NCBI RefSeq assembly: GCF_006715725.1
Contig: NZ_VFNU01000001.1
Coordinates: forward strand, 4,960,001-5,024,000
Length of the DNA: 64,000 nucleotides
Direction: 5' to 3'
From: Nocardioides sp. SLBN-35
Lineage (GTDB): Bacteria; Actinomycetota; Actinomycetes; Propionibacteriales; Nocardioidaceae
Part shown: positions 1-14,321 of the stretch, in pieces
Layout: each line of letters begins with the position of its first letter
Position numbering within the stretch: position 1 is the first letter of the stretch
Notes under the pieces: generated by a model
Seen by the model: the letters and a program-made list of their open reading frames with translations, nothing else
Databases searched by the model: none
Told to the model about the DNA's origin: nothing
Translations under genes and position numbers: made by a program

Positions 1-91
1 GCTCACCTTCGAGTTGCCGGTCCGTCACGGATGAGGCCGTGGTCCGAGCCTATGCCGTCGCACGGCTTCGCGAACCAGTGGGAGGCCCGGC

Positions 92-143
92 AACTCAAGG
101 GCAAGGATGGGGAAACTCAACGGTGAGGATGGGGAAACTCAAC
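92..143. repeat. 22-bp phased AACTCAA repeats at a gene end
   Basis: AACTCAA occurs at 92-98, 114-120 and 136-142, exactly 22 bp apart. The last two copies lie in an 18-bp perfect direct repeat (104-121 and 126-143). Read on the minus strand, the copy nearest the gene contains the TGA stop (139-141) of the flavoenzyme gene. A 10-bp inverted repeat (11-20 with 87-96) lies beyond it and could close a long hairpin. I see nothing else in positions 1-138. Confidence 0.7.
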
Positions 144-1377
144 TGAAGGGCGGGCGGCTGTCGCGGGCCAGCGAGTGGCGTCCGGCCCAGCGCCAGACGC
201 GTGCGGAGCGGTCCCGGTCCTCGTCGGTGACCAGGTTGCCCATCCAGCGCAGGGCGAGGGTCATCAGCAGGTCCGAGCGCATCCCGACCGGGCCGAGGGC
301 CGGCAGCAGCCGCGGCACGGTGACCAGGCCGGCGAGCCGGCGCGCGATCGAGAAGGACTCGCCGTAGTGCTCGCGCAGGATCGCGGGCCACACCACGGCG
401 AGGTCGGCCTCAGGTGTCGTGGCGAGCAGCTCGGCGACCACCCGGCCGGTCTCCAGGCCGTAGTCGATGCCCTCGCCGTTGAGCGGGTTGACGCACGCGG
501 CGGCGTCGCCGATCAGCGCCCAGTTGCGGCCGGCGACGTGGGACACCGCGCCGCCCATCGGCAGCAGCGCGGAGGTCGGGGCGCGCAGCTCGTCACCCAG
601 GCCGAACTCCTCACGCAACCGGTCGGCGTACAGCTTCATGAGGGGCTTGATCGCCACGTCCGCGGGCCGCTTCGCGGTCGCGAGCGTGCCGGCGCCGAGG
701 TTGACCTCGCCGGTGCCGGCGCCGAGCGGGAAGATCCAGCCGTAGCCGGACAGGATCTCGTCCTGCTCGCCGCGCAGCTCGAGGTGCGAGCTGATCCACG
801 GGTCGTCGGCGCGGGTCGAGGTGACGTAGGAGCGCCCGGCGACGCCGTAGACCGTGTCGCGGTGCCACTCCCGCCCGAGCACCTTGCCCAGCGGCGAGCG
901 CACGCCGTCGGCCACGACCAGCCGCCTGCAGGCGATCTCGCGGCCGTCCTTGAGCACGACCGCGGCGACCCGCTCCCCCTCCATGCGTACGTCGACCGCG
1001 CGGGCCCCGTCGAGCGCGGTCGCGCCCGCCTTGATCGCGGTGGTGCGCAGGTGGTCGTCGAGCTCGGTGCGCGCGATGGCGCTGCCCCAGTCGGGCAGGT
1101 TGCCGCCGGGCCACGGCAGGTGCAGGGTCTGGCCGAACCCGTGCGCCCGGAGCCCCTGGTTGACGGTGTGCGAGCGGACCCAGTCGCGCAGCCCCAGCCG
1201 CTCCAGCTCACCGATCGCGCGCGGCGTCAGTCCGTCACCACAGGTCTTGTCGCGCGGGAACACCGCTGCGTCGGCCAGGACGACGTCGAGGCCGGCGCGG
1301 GCCGCCCAGGCGGCGGCCGCGGAGCCGGCGGGACCGGCACCGACGACGAGGACGTCGGTCTGCAGGGGTGCGCTCAC
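139..1377 (-). CDS. Geranylgeranyl reductase family FAD-dependent oxidoreductase (MenJ-like)
   Basis: This is a 412-residue flavoprotein of the geranylgeranyl reductase family, whose members reduce isoprenoid double bonds; the actinobacterial MenJ branch saturates one unit of the menaquinone side chain. An N-terminal FAD-binding Rossmann motif GAGPAG lies at residues 13-18. It is followed by CGDGLTPRA at about 46-54 and a second FAD motif GDAAACVNPLNGEG near 286-299. Length is normal for the family. It is the last minus-strand gene of the window, downstream of a DUF4232 gene and rpoC but separated from them by a terminator. The menaquinone role is inferred from the family; other members act on archaeal-type or chlorophyll-type prenyl chains, so the substrate is unproven. 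Confidence 0.85.
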   Translation of the reverse strand: MSAPLQTDVLVVGAGPAGSAAAAWAARAGLDVVLADAAVFPRDKTCGDGLTPRAIGELERLGLRDWVRSHTVNQGLRAHGFGQTLHLPWPGGNLPDWGSAIARTELDDHLRTTAIKAGATALDGARAVDVRMEGERVAAVVLKDGREIACRRLVVADGVRSPLGKVLGREWHRDTVYGVAGRSYVTSTRADDPWISSHLELRGEQDEILSGYGWIFPLGAGTGEVNLGAGTLATAKRPADVAIKPLMKLYADRLREEFGLGDELRAPTSALLPMGGAVSHVAGRNWALIGDAAACVNPLNGEGIDYGLETGRVVAELLATTPEADLAVVWPAILREHYGESFSIARRLAGLVTVPRLLPALGPVGMRSDLLMTLALRWMGNLVTDEDRDRSARVWRWAGRHSLARDSRPPFS

Positions 1378-1403
1378 CCCGTGATTCTCTCAGGCGACCC
1401 GAC

Positions 1404-1928
1404 TCATCCCCGCTTCCGGTACGCCGTGTGCGAGATCAGGTGGACCGCCGGGTCCAGGCAGCCGGTGGTCGGGTGCGCCACGAACTGCGACCGGGTCGCG
1501 TTCGGGACGTAGATCCGGAAGCCGTCGACGGCGTGCGGCCGGCAGGCCGCGGCGTCGTAGTTCTCGGCGACGGTCTCGTCGACGCGGCTCACAGCGCGTT
1601 GCCCGGGTCGCAGGACGAACGAGCCTCCGGAGCCCTGGCGATCCGCGGGCGCGCCGATCTGGGTGCCGTTGCCGTCACCGACGTACGACAGGCCGCCGAA
1701 GCCGCCCGTGCGGCACCGGTGCCCGGACACGTTGCGCAGCACGATCTTCCCGAACCGGTGCCCGGCGCCGTTGTCGGTGGCGCGGTAGCGGGCATGCAGG
1801 TCGGCGTCGTGGCAGCGCGGGACGGCCGACGCGGCGGCCGCCGACGGGGTGCCGGCGAGAACCGGCACGGAGAACGACCCCGCCGCCACGAGGAGCGCGA
1901 CAGCGGGCAGAAGCAGGAACCTGTTCAC
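1404..1928 (-). CDS. Secreted DUF4232-domain protein
   Basis: A 174-residue protein starts at GTG (1926-1928) with a signal peptide: MNRF, a hydrophobic run to about residue 24, and an Ala-rich cleavage region near 25-35. The mature part resembles the actinobacterial DUF4232 domain: RCHDADL at the start, IVLRNVSGHRC in the middle, and conserved cysteines that probably form disulfides. The function of DUF4232 is unknown. It lies 26 bp upstream of the flavoenzyme gene on the same strand and begins just beyond the rpoC terminator, so it needs its own promoter. A second DUF4232 protein, a lipoprotein, is encoded at 24772-25470. Confidence 0.75.
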   Translation of the reverse strand: MNRFLLLPAVALLVAAGSFSVPVLAGTPSAAAASAVPRCHDADLHARYRATDNGAGHRFGKIVLRNVSGHRCRTGGFGGLSYVGDGNGTQIGAPADRQGSGGSFVLRPGQRAVSRVDETVAENYDAAACRPHAVDGFRIYVPNATRSQFVAHPTTGCLDPAVHLISHTAYRKRG

Positions 1929-1973
1929 ACCTTGTAGGACGAACGGCAGGCCCCGCGGGTTGCCTCGAAATGG

Positions 1974-2012
1974 CCGGAGGCCCTCCCGAGCAGTGCTCGG
2001 GAGGGCCTCCGG
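1974..2012 (-). terminator. rpoC terminator, 18-bp perfect stem
   Basis: Arms 1974-1991 and 1995-2012 are perfectly complementary over 18 bp around a 3-nt loop, starting 11 bp after the rpoC stop codon. The T-run is weak, as is usual in actinobacteria. The symmetrical stem could work in both directions. Confidence 0.85.
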
Positions 2013-2022
2013 GTGACCGGCG

Positions 2023-5901
<3,879 letters not shown>

Positions 5902-5962
5902 GATGGCTGCTGTCCTTCGTTAGTTCTGTGAAAGGTGAGGCTGGGGACTGAGGGCCGCCGGA

Positions 5963-5997
5963 GGTCGAGGAGGTTGCGCAGCAACCGTCACGAGACC
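5963..5997. repeat. REP-like palindromic element between rpoB and rpoC
   Basis: A 35-bp element matches the reverse orientation of the copies at 9910-9948 and 25538-25576, differing at three bases. The inner stem here is GGTTGC-GCA-GCAACC where the other copies have GGTCGC and GCGACC, so two of the three changes form one compensated base pair. It begins 14 bp after the rpoB stop codon. It sits inside an operon, so it is unlikely to be a full terminator. Confidence 0.75.
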
Positions 5998-6011
5998 CCC
6001 GGCGGGGACGC

Positions 6012-9521
<3,510 letters not shown>

Positions 9522-9624
9522 GAGTTGTCCTTCGACGGGTTCGACTCTTCGAGAGCGCCCTGACCCACCACGTCATCGGCCACCGGGCAGGCCGAAGCGC
9601 ATCTGAGGGCAGGCGCAAGGAGCC

Positions 9625-9653
9625 ACGATACACGACACACGAGCGCTCCACAA
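9625..9653 (-). promoter_or_regulatory. Candidate rpoB promoter
   Basis: On the minus strand there is TTGTGG (9653-9648), a 17-bp spacer, then TATCGT (9630-9625), about 100 bp upstream of the rpoB start. The spacing and the TAnnnT -10 fit a primary sigma factor promoter. A promoter is expected here because the Mce operon separates rpoB from rplL. Confidence 0.45.
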
Positions 9654-9810
9654 TGTCGGCTGCGCAACTTCACACAGCCGAGGAGCGGCACCGTCGGAGG
9701 CCGGCGGAATCCGGTGCGCCGATCATGCTCGGCGCGGGCGCCGAGGTCAAGGCCGCCGCGCGTGAGCGAAGCGAACGCGCGGATGAAGGCCGCAGGTCGA
9801 GGAACGCCGA

Positions 9811-9840
9811 CGACCTCGCGCAGCGAGGCCAGCGAGGTCG
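9811..9840. repeat. Hairpin with CGACCTCGC arms
   Basis: The arms 9811-9819 and 9832-9840 are a perfect 9-bp inverted repeat around a 12-nt loop. A short stretch after it (CGTCACGAGACC, 9846-9857) matches the edge of the REP-like family, so this looks like a decayed or composite copy. Confidence 0.5.
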
Positions 9841-9909
9841 TGGCGCGTCACGAGACCAGGCGTGGTGCTGCCGGGACCGTCGGTGGACGGGTGGCGAGAG
9901 CATGGTCGG

Positions 9910-9948
9910 GGGTCTCGAGACGGTCGCGGCGCGACCTCCTCGACCACC
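9910..9948. repeat. REP-like palindromic element after the Mce operon
   Basis: A 39-bp element is identical to the copy at 25538-25576 at 38 of 39 positions. The inner stem is GGTCGC/GCGACC and outer arms GGTC-GAG/CTC-GACC flank it. It starts 6 bp after the stop codon (9955) of the last Mce-operon gene, so it may end that transcript. Confidence 0.75.
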
Positions 9949-9954
9949 GGTCGG

Positions 9955-10827
9955 TCACTTGTCGCAGCGGTCGTCGGTGCACAGGTCGTCGAGGAGCCAC
10001 TTCGAGTCGCTCCCCGCGGCCCTGACCAGCAGGAACGTGGCCCACATCCGCAGCACGAACGGCTCCTGGCCGGCCTTGGTGACGTACTGGTCGATGAAGA
10101 CCACGACCGTCGCCCGCTTGCCGTTCGAGCTCACCCGGGTCAGCGCGGCGCCGGCCGACTTGGCCTCGACCTCGACCTTCTGGGTCTCGGCCTCCTTGGT
10201 GATCTCCGGCCAGCTGCGCTCGGTCTTCGCCTGGAACGCCTTGGTCATGTACTGCGCCCGCCGGTCGAGGTCGGCGGCCATCGACTTGTGGCTGTACGAC
10301 AGCACCGGCGCGACCATCTGCTCGGCCGCCGCCTCGGCGTCGACCGCGGCCCGCTCGACGCGCACGTTGCCCTGCGCCAGCTGCTTGGCCGAGTGCTCGC
10401 CGCGCGCGCCGGGCGTCAGCACGAGGACGACCGCCAGGGCGACGGAGAGCACCGCGGCGACGGCGGCCGCGACCAGGGCGACCCCGCCCGGGCCGTCCCC
10501 GCGGGTGGCGGTTGCGGCCGGAGCGGGAGTTTCACCGGCCGGCCGGTGAAACTCATGGTTGGACGAGGAAGCATCCTCGTCCAAGCGCGAGTTTTCTCGT
10601 CCAGGCTTGTCCGCGACCTCCTCGGCGGCGGCGCGCTCGGCGGCCAGCTCTGCGTCGTACGCCGCCCGCTTGTCGGCGTCGAGCAGCACTCCGGCCGCGT
10701 CGTTGAAGGCACGGAAGCGGCGCTCGGTCGGGTCCAGGTCGGCGATCGCGGTCTTCCACGCGGCGCGGATCTGGTCCTCGGTGGCGTCCTCCTCGACGTC
10801 GAGGAGGTCGTAGAGGTTGGTGCTCAC
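9955..10827 (-). CDS. Mce-associated membrane protein with degenerate J-like domain
   Basis: I start this 290-residue protein at GTG (10827-10825), which overlaps the TGA of the upstream gene as GTGA. Residues 1-65 look like a DnaJ J domain (NLYDLLDVEEDAT, then DADKRAAYDAEL), but the HPD tripeptide needed to stimulate Hsp70 is absent; DLDPTERRF is found instead. A linker of about 25 residues is encoded by a palindromic repeat. One transmembrane helix follows at about 105-130, then an extracytoplasmic domain similar to Mce-associated proteins ending in WLLDDL. It is the last gene of the Mce operon. The role is probably as a Mas-type accessory stabilising the MCE complex; the J-like part is of unknown use. 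Confidence 0.75.
   Translation of the reverse strand: MSTNLYDLLDVEEDATEDQIRAAWKTAIADLDPTERRFRAFNDAAGVLLDADKRAAYDAELAAERAAAEEVADKPGRENSRLDEDASSSNHEFHRPAGETPAPAATATRGDGPGGVALVAAAVAAVLSVALAVVLVLTPGARGEHSAKQLAQGNVRVERAAVDAEAAAEQMVAPVLSYSHKSMAADLDRRAQYMTKAFQAKTERSWPEITKEAETQKVEVEAKSAGAALTRVSSNGKRATVVVFIDQYVTKAGQEPFVLRMWATFLLVRAAGSDSKWLLDDLCTDDRCDK
10527..10602. repeat. Palindromic element inserted in frame in a coding sequence
   Basis: This holds a perfect 28-bp palindrome (10527-10554), then a hairpin with perfect 11-bp arms (10559-10569 and 10574-10584, 4-nt loop), then a further CTCGTCCA half-site ending near 10602. It lies inside the J-like Mce-associated gene and encodes the linker RLDEDASSSNHEF-HRPAGE. 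The local AT content is higher than in the flanking codons. It looks like a mobile palindromic element that tolerates insertion in coding DNA. Confidence 0.7.
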
Positions 10828-11531
10828 TGGCCCTCCCCCGTGCTCGGCGACGGCTGGCCCGACGGCTGGCCCGACGGCTGCCCCGACGGCTGGCCCGACG
10901 GCTGGCCGCCGGTGGCGCCGCCCTCGGGGATCGAGGCCTCGCCGAAGGACGGGAGCTGGTCGTCGAGGTCGTCGAGGTCGTCGACCAGCCAGGTGCCGTG
11001 CTGCTTGACCAGCGACACCTCGTAGCGGAACCGCAGCGGCTCGAGCTGGACCTGCTCGCTGCCGTCGGCGGGCGAGGGGTAGGCGAACTGCACGACGCCG
11101 GCGACGAGCAGCTGGGCGGAGTCCTCGTCGATGCTGGCCACGCCGACGGCGTAGGGCGTGCCCTTGCGGTCGATCTGGGTCTGCTTGACCGTCTCCTCGG
11201 CGTAGCCGACGTTCTTGTCGAACACGGTGCGGAACTTCGCGGTCATCAGCTTGCCGACGGCGGCGTACTCGGGCATCTTGCCGGCGCTGTCGAGCAGGTC
11301 GGGGCCGTAGGTGTTGAATCGCTGCACGAAGGTGCGCCCGGCGGCCAGCACCTTCTCGCGGTCGGCCGTCTCGTCGCGGGGCGGGTCGAGCAGCGAGTCG
11401 AGCTTCTTGCCGGGGTTGCCGGCGACGCCCTTGTCGGCGAGCGTCCACACGCTGACGCCGAGCGCGGCGACGACGACGCCGAGCAGCAGCCCGATCACGC
11501 TCCAGCGGAGCGTGGCACTGGTGCCCTTCAC
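10824..11531 (-). CDS. Mce-associated membrane protein (Mas-like) with GQPS repeat tail
   Basis: This 235-residue protein starts at GTG (11531-11529). It has one N-terminal transmembrane helix (about 10-30) and an extracytoplasmic alpha+beta domain typical of Mce-associated proteins, with KFRTVFDKNVGY and ending in TWLVDDLDDLDD. Mas proteins are thought to stabilise the MCE transport complex. The C-terminal tail after about residue 207 is five GQPS tetrapeptides from a 12-bp DNA repeat, then a short acidic end. It lies 19 bp after mceF and overlaps the next gene by 4 bp (GTGA), so it is part of the Mce operon. Confidence 0.8.
   Translation of the reverse strand: MKGTSATLRWSVIGLLLGVVVAALGVSVWTLADKGVAGNPGKKLDSLLDPPRDETADREKVLAAGRTFVQRFNTYGPDLLDSAGKMPEYAAVGKLMTAKFRTVFDKNVGYAEETVKQTQIDRKGTPYAVGVASIDEDSAQLLVAGVVQFAYPSPADGSEQVQLEPLRFRYEVSLVKQHGTWLVDDLDDLDDQLPSFGEASIPEGGATGGQPSGQPSGQPSGQPSGQPSPSTGEGQ
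10848..10907. repeat. Five tandem 12-bp units encoding GQPS
   Basis: Units of CGACGGCTGGCC (plus-strand reading) repeat five times; the third unit differs by one base. Each encodes Gly-Gln-Pro-Ser in the Mce-associated gene. Because the unit is a multiple of three, copy-number change would alter tail length without a frameshift. Confidence 0.9.
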
Positions 11532-11550
11532 GCGATGCGCCTCGACGTGC

Positions 11551-12858
11551 TCACCGGGTGGACGGGTCGAGCAGCGGTTGGAGGTAGAGCCACTTCCACG
11601 AATCCTTCCCCAGCGACGGCGGCGCCACGTTACCGCGCGCGTCGGACCACGCCTGGTCCTGGGCCGTCACGCCCCACTCCAGCTCACCGGTCGTGGGGTC
11701 CACCCGCACGCCCACGTCGTAGCCCTGCACGCCCGGGGCGACCCGGGGCAGGTTCTGCGGTCCACGCGGGTTGCTCTTGGTGATCGGCTCGGTGCAGCCG
11801 ACGTCGTCGGGCATCGGGGCGTTGCCGCGGTCGGACTCCGGGTTGCGGCGGGTCTTGAGGTAGCCGGCGTAGCAGGGGGTGCTGGTCGGCGACAGGATCA
11901 GGCCGAAGTGGGCGTCCCAGAAGCCGCTGCCGCCGTCCTGCTTGGACTTGCGACCCACGACGACCTGGCCCGCGCCGACGGCGTACGGGTAGACGACCAG
12001 CATCTGCTTGAGCGCGTCGAGGTGCTGGACGACGACCTCGCCGGTGGCGACCAGGTTGGCGAGCAGCTCACTGAGCTCGACGCCGTTCTGCTCCAGGAAG
12101 GTCCGCAGCTGGGTCGCGGCGACCGAGCCGGAGTCGATCACCTTGCGCAGCGCGGGGTCCGCGCCGGCGAGCGCCGAGCTGAACAGCGAGAGCTGCTGGG
12201 CGAAGGTCCGCAGCGACGACTCGGAGGCCACCTGGCCCTGCAGGACGGTGTTGCTGTCCTTGATCAGGGCGGTGGTCAGGTCGAAGTTCTCGTCGGCGGT
12301 CTCGATGAACGAGTTGCCGGTGTCGATGATCCGCTGGAGGTCGGGGCCGGTGCCGGCGAACGCCTCGCCGAGCTCGTGGACCGTGGTGCTCAGGGCCTCG
12401 CGGTCGACGCTGGAGACGGTGGCGGACAGGTCGCCGAGGAGCTTCTCGGTCGCGATCGGGGTCGCGACGTCGGTGATCTGGGAGCCCTCGCGCAGGTAGG
12501 GCCCGCCGTCCTTCTGCGGCTGCAGCTCGACGTACTGCTCACCGACGGCGGAGCGGTTGCCGACCAGCGCGCGGGTGTCGCTGGGGATCTTGTCCCACTT
12601 CTTGTCGATGTCGAGCTTCACGTCGACGCCCTCGTCGGTGAGCACGAGGTCGCCGACCGTGCCGATGCCGACGCCGCGGTAGGTCACCTCGGCGCCGGTG
12701 AAGATGCCGCCGGACACCGGGTAGTGGGCGGTGACCGTGTAGTCGCCGTCGACGACCATCCGGTCGAGCTTGGCATAGCGGGCGCCCACGAACGAGACGC
12801 CCAGCAGCGTGATGATCGCGAAGACGATGAGCTGGATGCGGGTACGACGGGTGATCAC
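11551..12858 (-). CDS. mceF: MCE family protein MceF
   Basis: The start is GTG (12858-12856), overlapping the mceE stop as GTGA, and gives 435 residues. An N-terminal signal anchor (RIQLIVFAIITLLG) is followed by an MlaD/MCE domain at about 38-110 (VTYRGVGIGTVGD, GEQYVEL). A long alpha-helical region of the kind that forms the MCE tunnel comes next. The C-terminal segment after about 290 has a proline-rich, probably disordered end. MCE proteins assemble as a heterohexamer that guides lipids between the cell envelope and the YrbE permease. It is the sixth and last mce gene, in the usual order A to F. Confidence 0.9.
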   Translation of the reverse strand: MITRRTRIQLIVFAIITLLGVSFVGARYAKLDRMVVDGDYTVTAHYPVSGGIFTGAEVTYRGVGIGTVGDLVLTDEGVDVKLDIDKKWDKIPSDTRALVGNRSAVGEQYVELQPQKDGGPYLREGSQITDVATPIATEKLLGDLSATVSSVDREALSTTVHELGEAFAGTGPDLQRIIDTGNSFIETADENFDLTTALIKDSNTVLQGQVASESSLRTFAQQLSLFSSALAGADPALRKVIDSGSVAATQLRTFLEQNGVELSELLANLVATGEVVVQHLDALKQMLVVYPYAVGAGQVVVGRKSKQDGGSGFWDAHFGLILSPTSTPCYAGYLKTRRNPESDRGNAPMPDDVGCTEPITKSNPRGPQNLPRVAPGVQGYDVGVRVDPTTGELEWGVTAQDQAWSDARGNVAPPSLGKDSWKWLYLQPLLDPSTR

Positions 12859-14321
12859 TTCGCCGGCCTCCCCTTCTGCTGCAGCTCGGTCTGCCGGCTC
12901 GCGACCAGGGGCGCGGCGTACAGGCCGACCAGGCTGGCGTCGTACGTCGTGTCGAAGTCGCGCCACATGTCGTCGGCCTCGCTGTGCCCGCCCGGGGCCG
13001 CTCGACCGAGACCGCCTCCGGTGAGCACGCTCGAGAGAAGGGTGCCGAGCGGGTCGCCGGCCGCGGCCGGGCTGCCGGCGGTGGCACCGGTCTTGGCATC
13101 GGCGGCCTGGCGGCAGAGCAGCTTGACGGCCTGGCAGACGTTGTCGATCAGCGCACCGGGCAGCTGAAGGCAGGCCGACGGGTTCGGCGGCGTCTGCAGG
13201 CAGCTCTGCAACGTCTGCGTGGCACCGGCACACAGCGTCTTCAGGTCGATCAGGACGTCGAGCGGCAGGTCCGGGAGCTCGTTGATCGGGATGCACGCGA
13301 GGTCGGGCAGCTTCAGGTTGCCGACGTCGAGCGCGAGGTCGATCGACAGGTTGACGTAGTCGCCCATGTGGAGGTTGCGGGCGACCTGCGGGTCACGGCC
13401 GACGGACTCGTCGATGAACGGGTAGGTCAGGAAGGTGCTGAAGCCCTTGGCGAAGTCGTCGCCGGCCTGGGAGATCTGGAAGAGCACCGGGTCGAGCATC
13501 TTGAGGGTGTCGACGGTGGCGGTCTTCGTGGTCTTGATGACCCGGACGCCGACGTCGCTGAGCTGGGTGAGGCCGTCGAGCATCTTGACCAGGTCGGCGC
13601 GCTGCCGGTCGAGCGACTCGAGCGCGCTGGGCAGCTCGTCCAACGCCCGGTCGATGCTCGCCTGGTGCTGCTTGGCGGTGACCGCGAGCCGGTTGACCGA
13701 CTCGATGGCGCGGACGATGTCCTGCTTGCGCTGGTCGAGCTGGCCCATCAGCGACGAGACCTGGGTGAGCACCGACTTGGCGGAGTCCTCCCGGCCCTCG
13801 AGGGCGAGGTTGAGCTCGGTCGAGATGGTCTTGAGCTGGGCGATGCCGCCGCCGTTGAGGACCAGGCTGAGCGCGCCGAGCACCTCCTCGACCTCCGGGT
13901 TGCGTCCGCCGTCCTTGATCACGTCGCCGTCGGAGAGGCGACCCTGCGCGCCCGTGGTCGGGGGCGCGAGGGAGACGAACTTCTCGCCCAGGAGGCTGGT
14001 CTGGCGGATCGAGGCGACGGGGTTGTCGGGAAGGTCGACGTCCTTGCGCAGCTCGAGGGTGACCACGGCCTGGTAGCCGTCGAGGCGGACCTCGGTCACC
14101 TGGCCCACCGCGACGTCGTTGACCTTGACCGACGACTTCGGGACCAGGTCGAGGACGTCGTCGAAGCGGACGCTGACCGTGATCGGGTCCTTGCCGGTGT
14201 CAGCGCCACCGGGCAGCGGCAGCTCGTAGACGTCGAAGTCGCAGCCGGTGAGCAGCAGCGCGCCCGCGAGCAGCGCGACACCGGCCCGCAGGCGGGCGCG
14301 GAGGCCGGAGCGGCGGGTCAT
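12855..14321 (-). CDS. mceE: MCE family lipoprotein MceE
   Basis: The start is ATG (14321-14319), overlapping the mceD stop as ATGA; the protein has 488 residues. The N-terminus is a lipoprotein signal ending LLLTGC with the lipidated Cys at about 27, as is typical for the E position (LprK type). An MlaD domain follows (SSVKVNDVAVGQVTE at about 60-75, LLGEKFVSL), then a long helical stretch. The C-terminal part has several Cys pairs (near LACIPINELP, LCAGATQTLQSC and LLCRQA). It belongs to the Mce lipid import complex. Confidence 0.9.
   Translation of the reverse strand: MTRRSGLRARLRAGVALLAGALLLTGCDFDVYELPLPGGADTGKDPITVSVRFDDVLDLVPKSSVKVNDVAVGQVTEVRLDGYQAVVTLELRKDVDLPDNPVASIRQTSLLGEKFVSLAPPTTGAQGRLSDGDVIKDGGRNPEVEEVLGALSLVLNGGGIAQLKTISTELNLALEGREDSAKSVLTQVSSLMGQLDQRKQDIVRAIESVNRLAVTAKQHQASIDRALDELPSALESLDRQRADLVKMLDGLTQLSDVGVRVIKTTKTATVDTLKMLDPVLFQISQAGDDFAKGFSTFLTYPFIDESVGRDPQVARNLHMGDYVNLSIDLALDVGNLKLPDLACIPINELPDLPLDVLIDLKTLCAGATQTLQSCLQTPPNPSACLQLPGALIDNVCQAVKLLCRQAADAKTGATAGSPAAAGDPLGTLLSSVLTGGGLGRAAPGGHSEADDMWRDFDTTYDASLVGLYAAPLVASRQTELQQKGRPAK

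Larger units (their letters stand above)
9522..9954. other. 433-bp gap between the Mce operon and rpoB
   Basis: There is no credible gene here. The rpoB-proximal part holds the leader and candidate promoter of rpoB. The distal part (about 9750-9950) is built of short palindromic repeats: a purine-rich GAGCGAAGCGAACG segment near 9762-9778, a hairpin at 9811-9840 and a REP-like element at 9910-9948. Small reading frames across it have no family features and follow the repeats. Confidence 0.7.

Noticed and set aside
5902..6011. Terminator between rpoB and rpoC
   Set aside because: The hairpin belongs to a dispersed repeat and both genes are essential parts of one operon; full termination is unlikely.
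9653..10549. A 298-codon plus-strand frame in the gap upstream of rpoB
   Set aside because: It runs through repeat elements and antisense to the Mce-associated gene, with no start signal or family features.
10848..10907. CRISPR-like array
   Set aside because: Units are contiguous 12-mers without spacers and encode a protein repeat.
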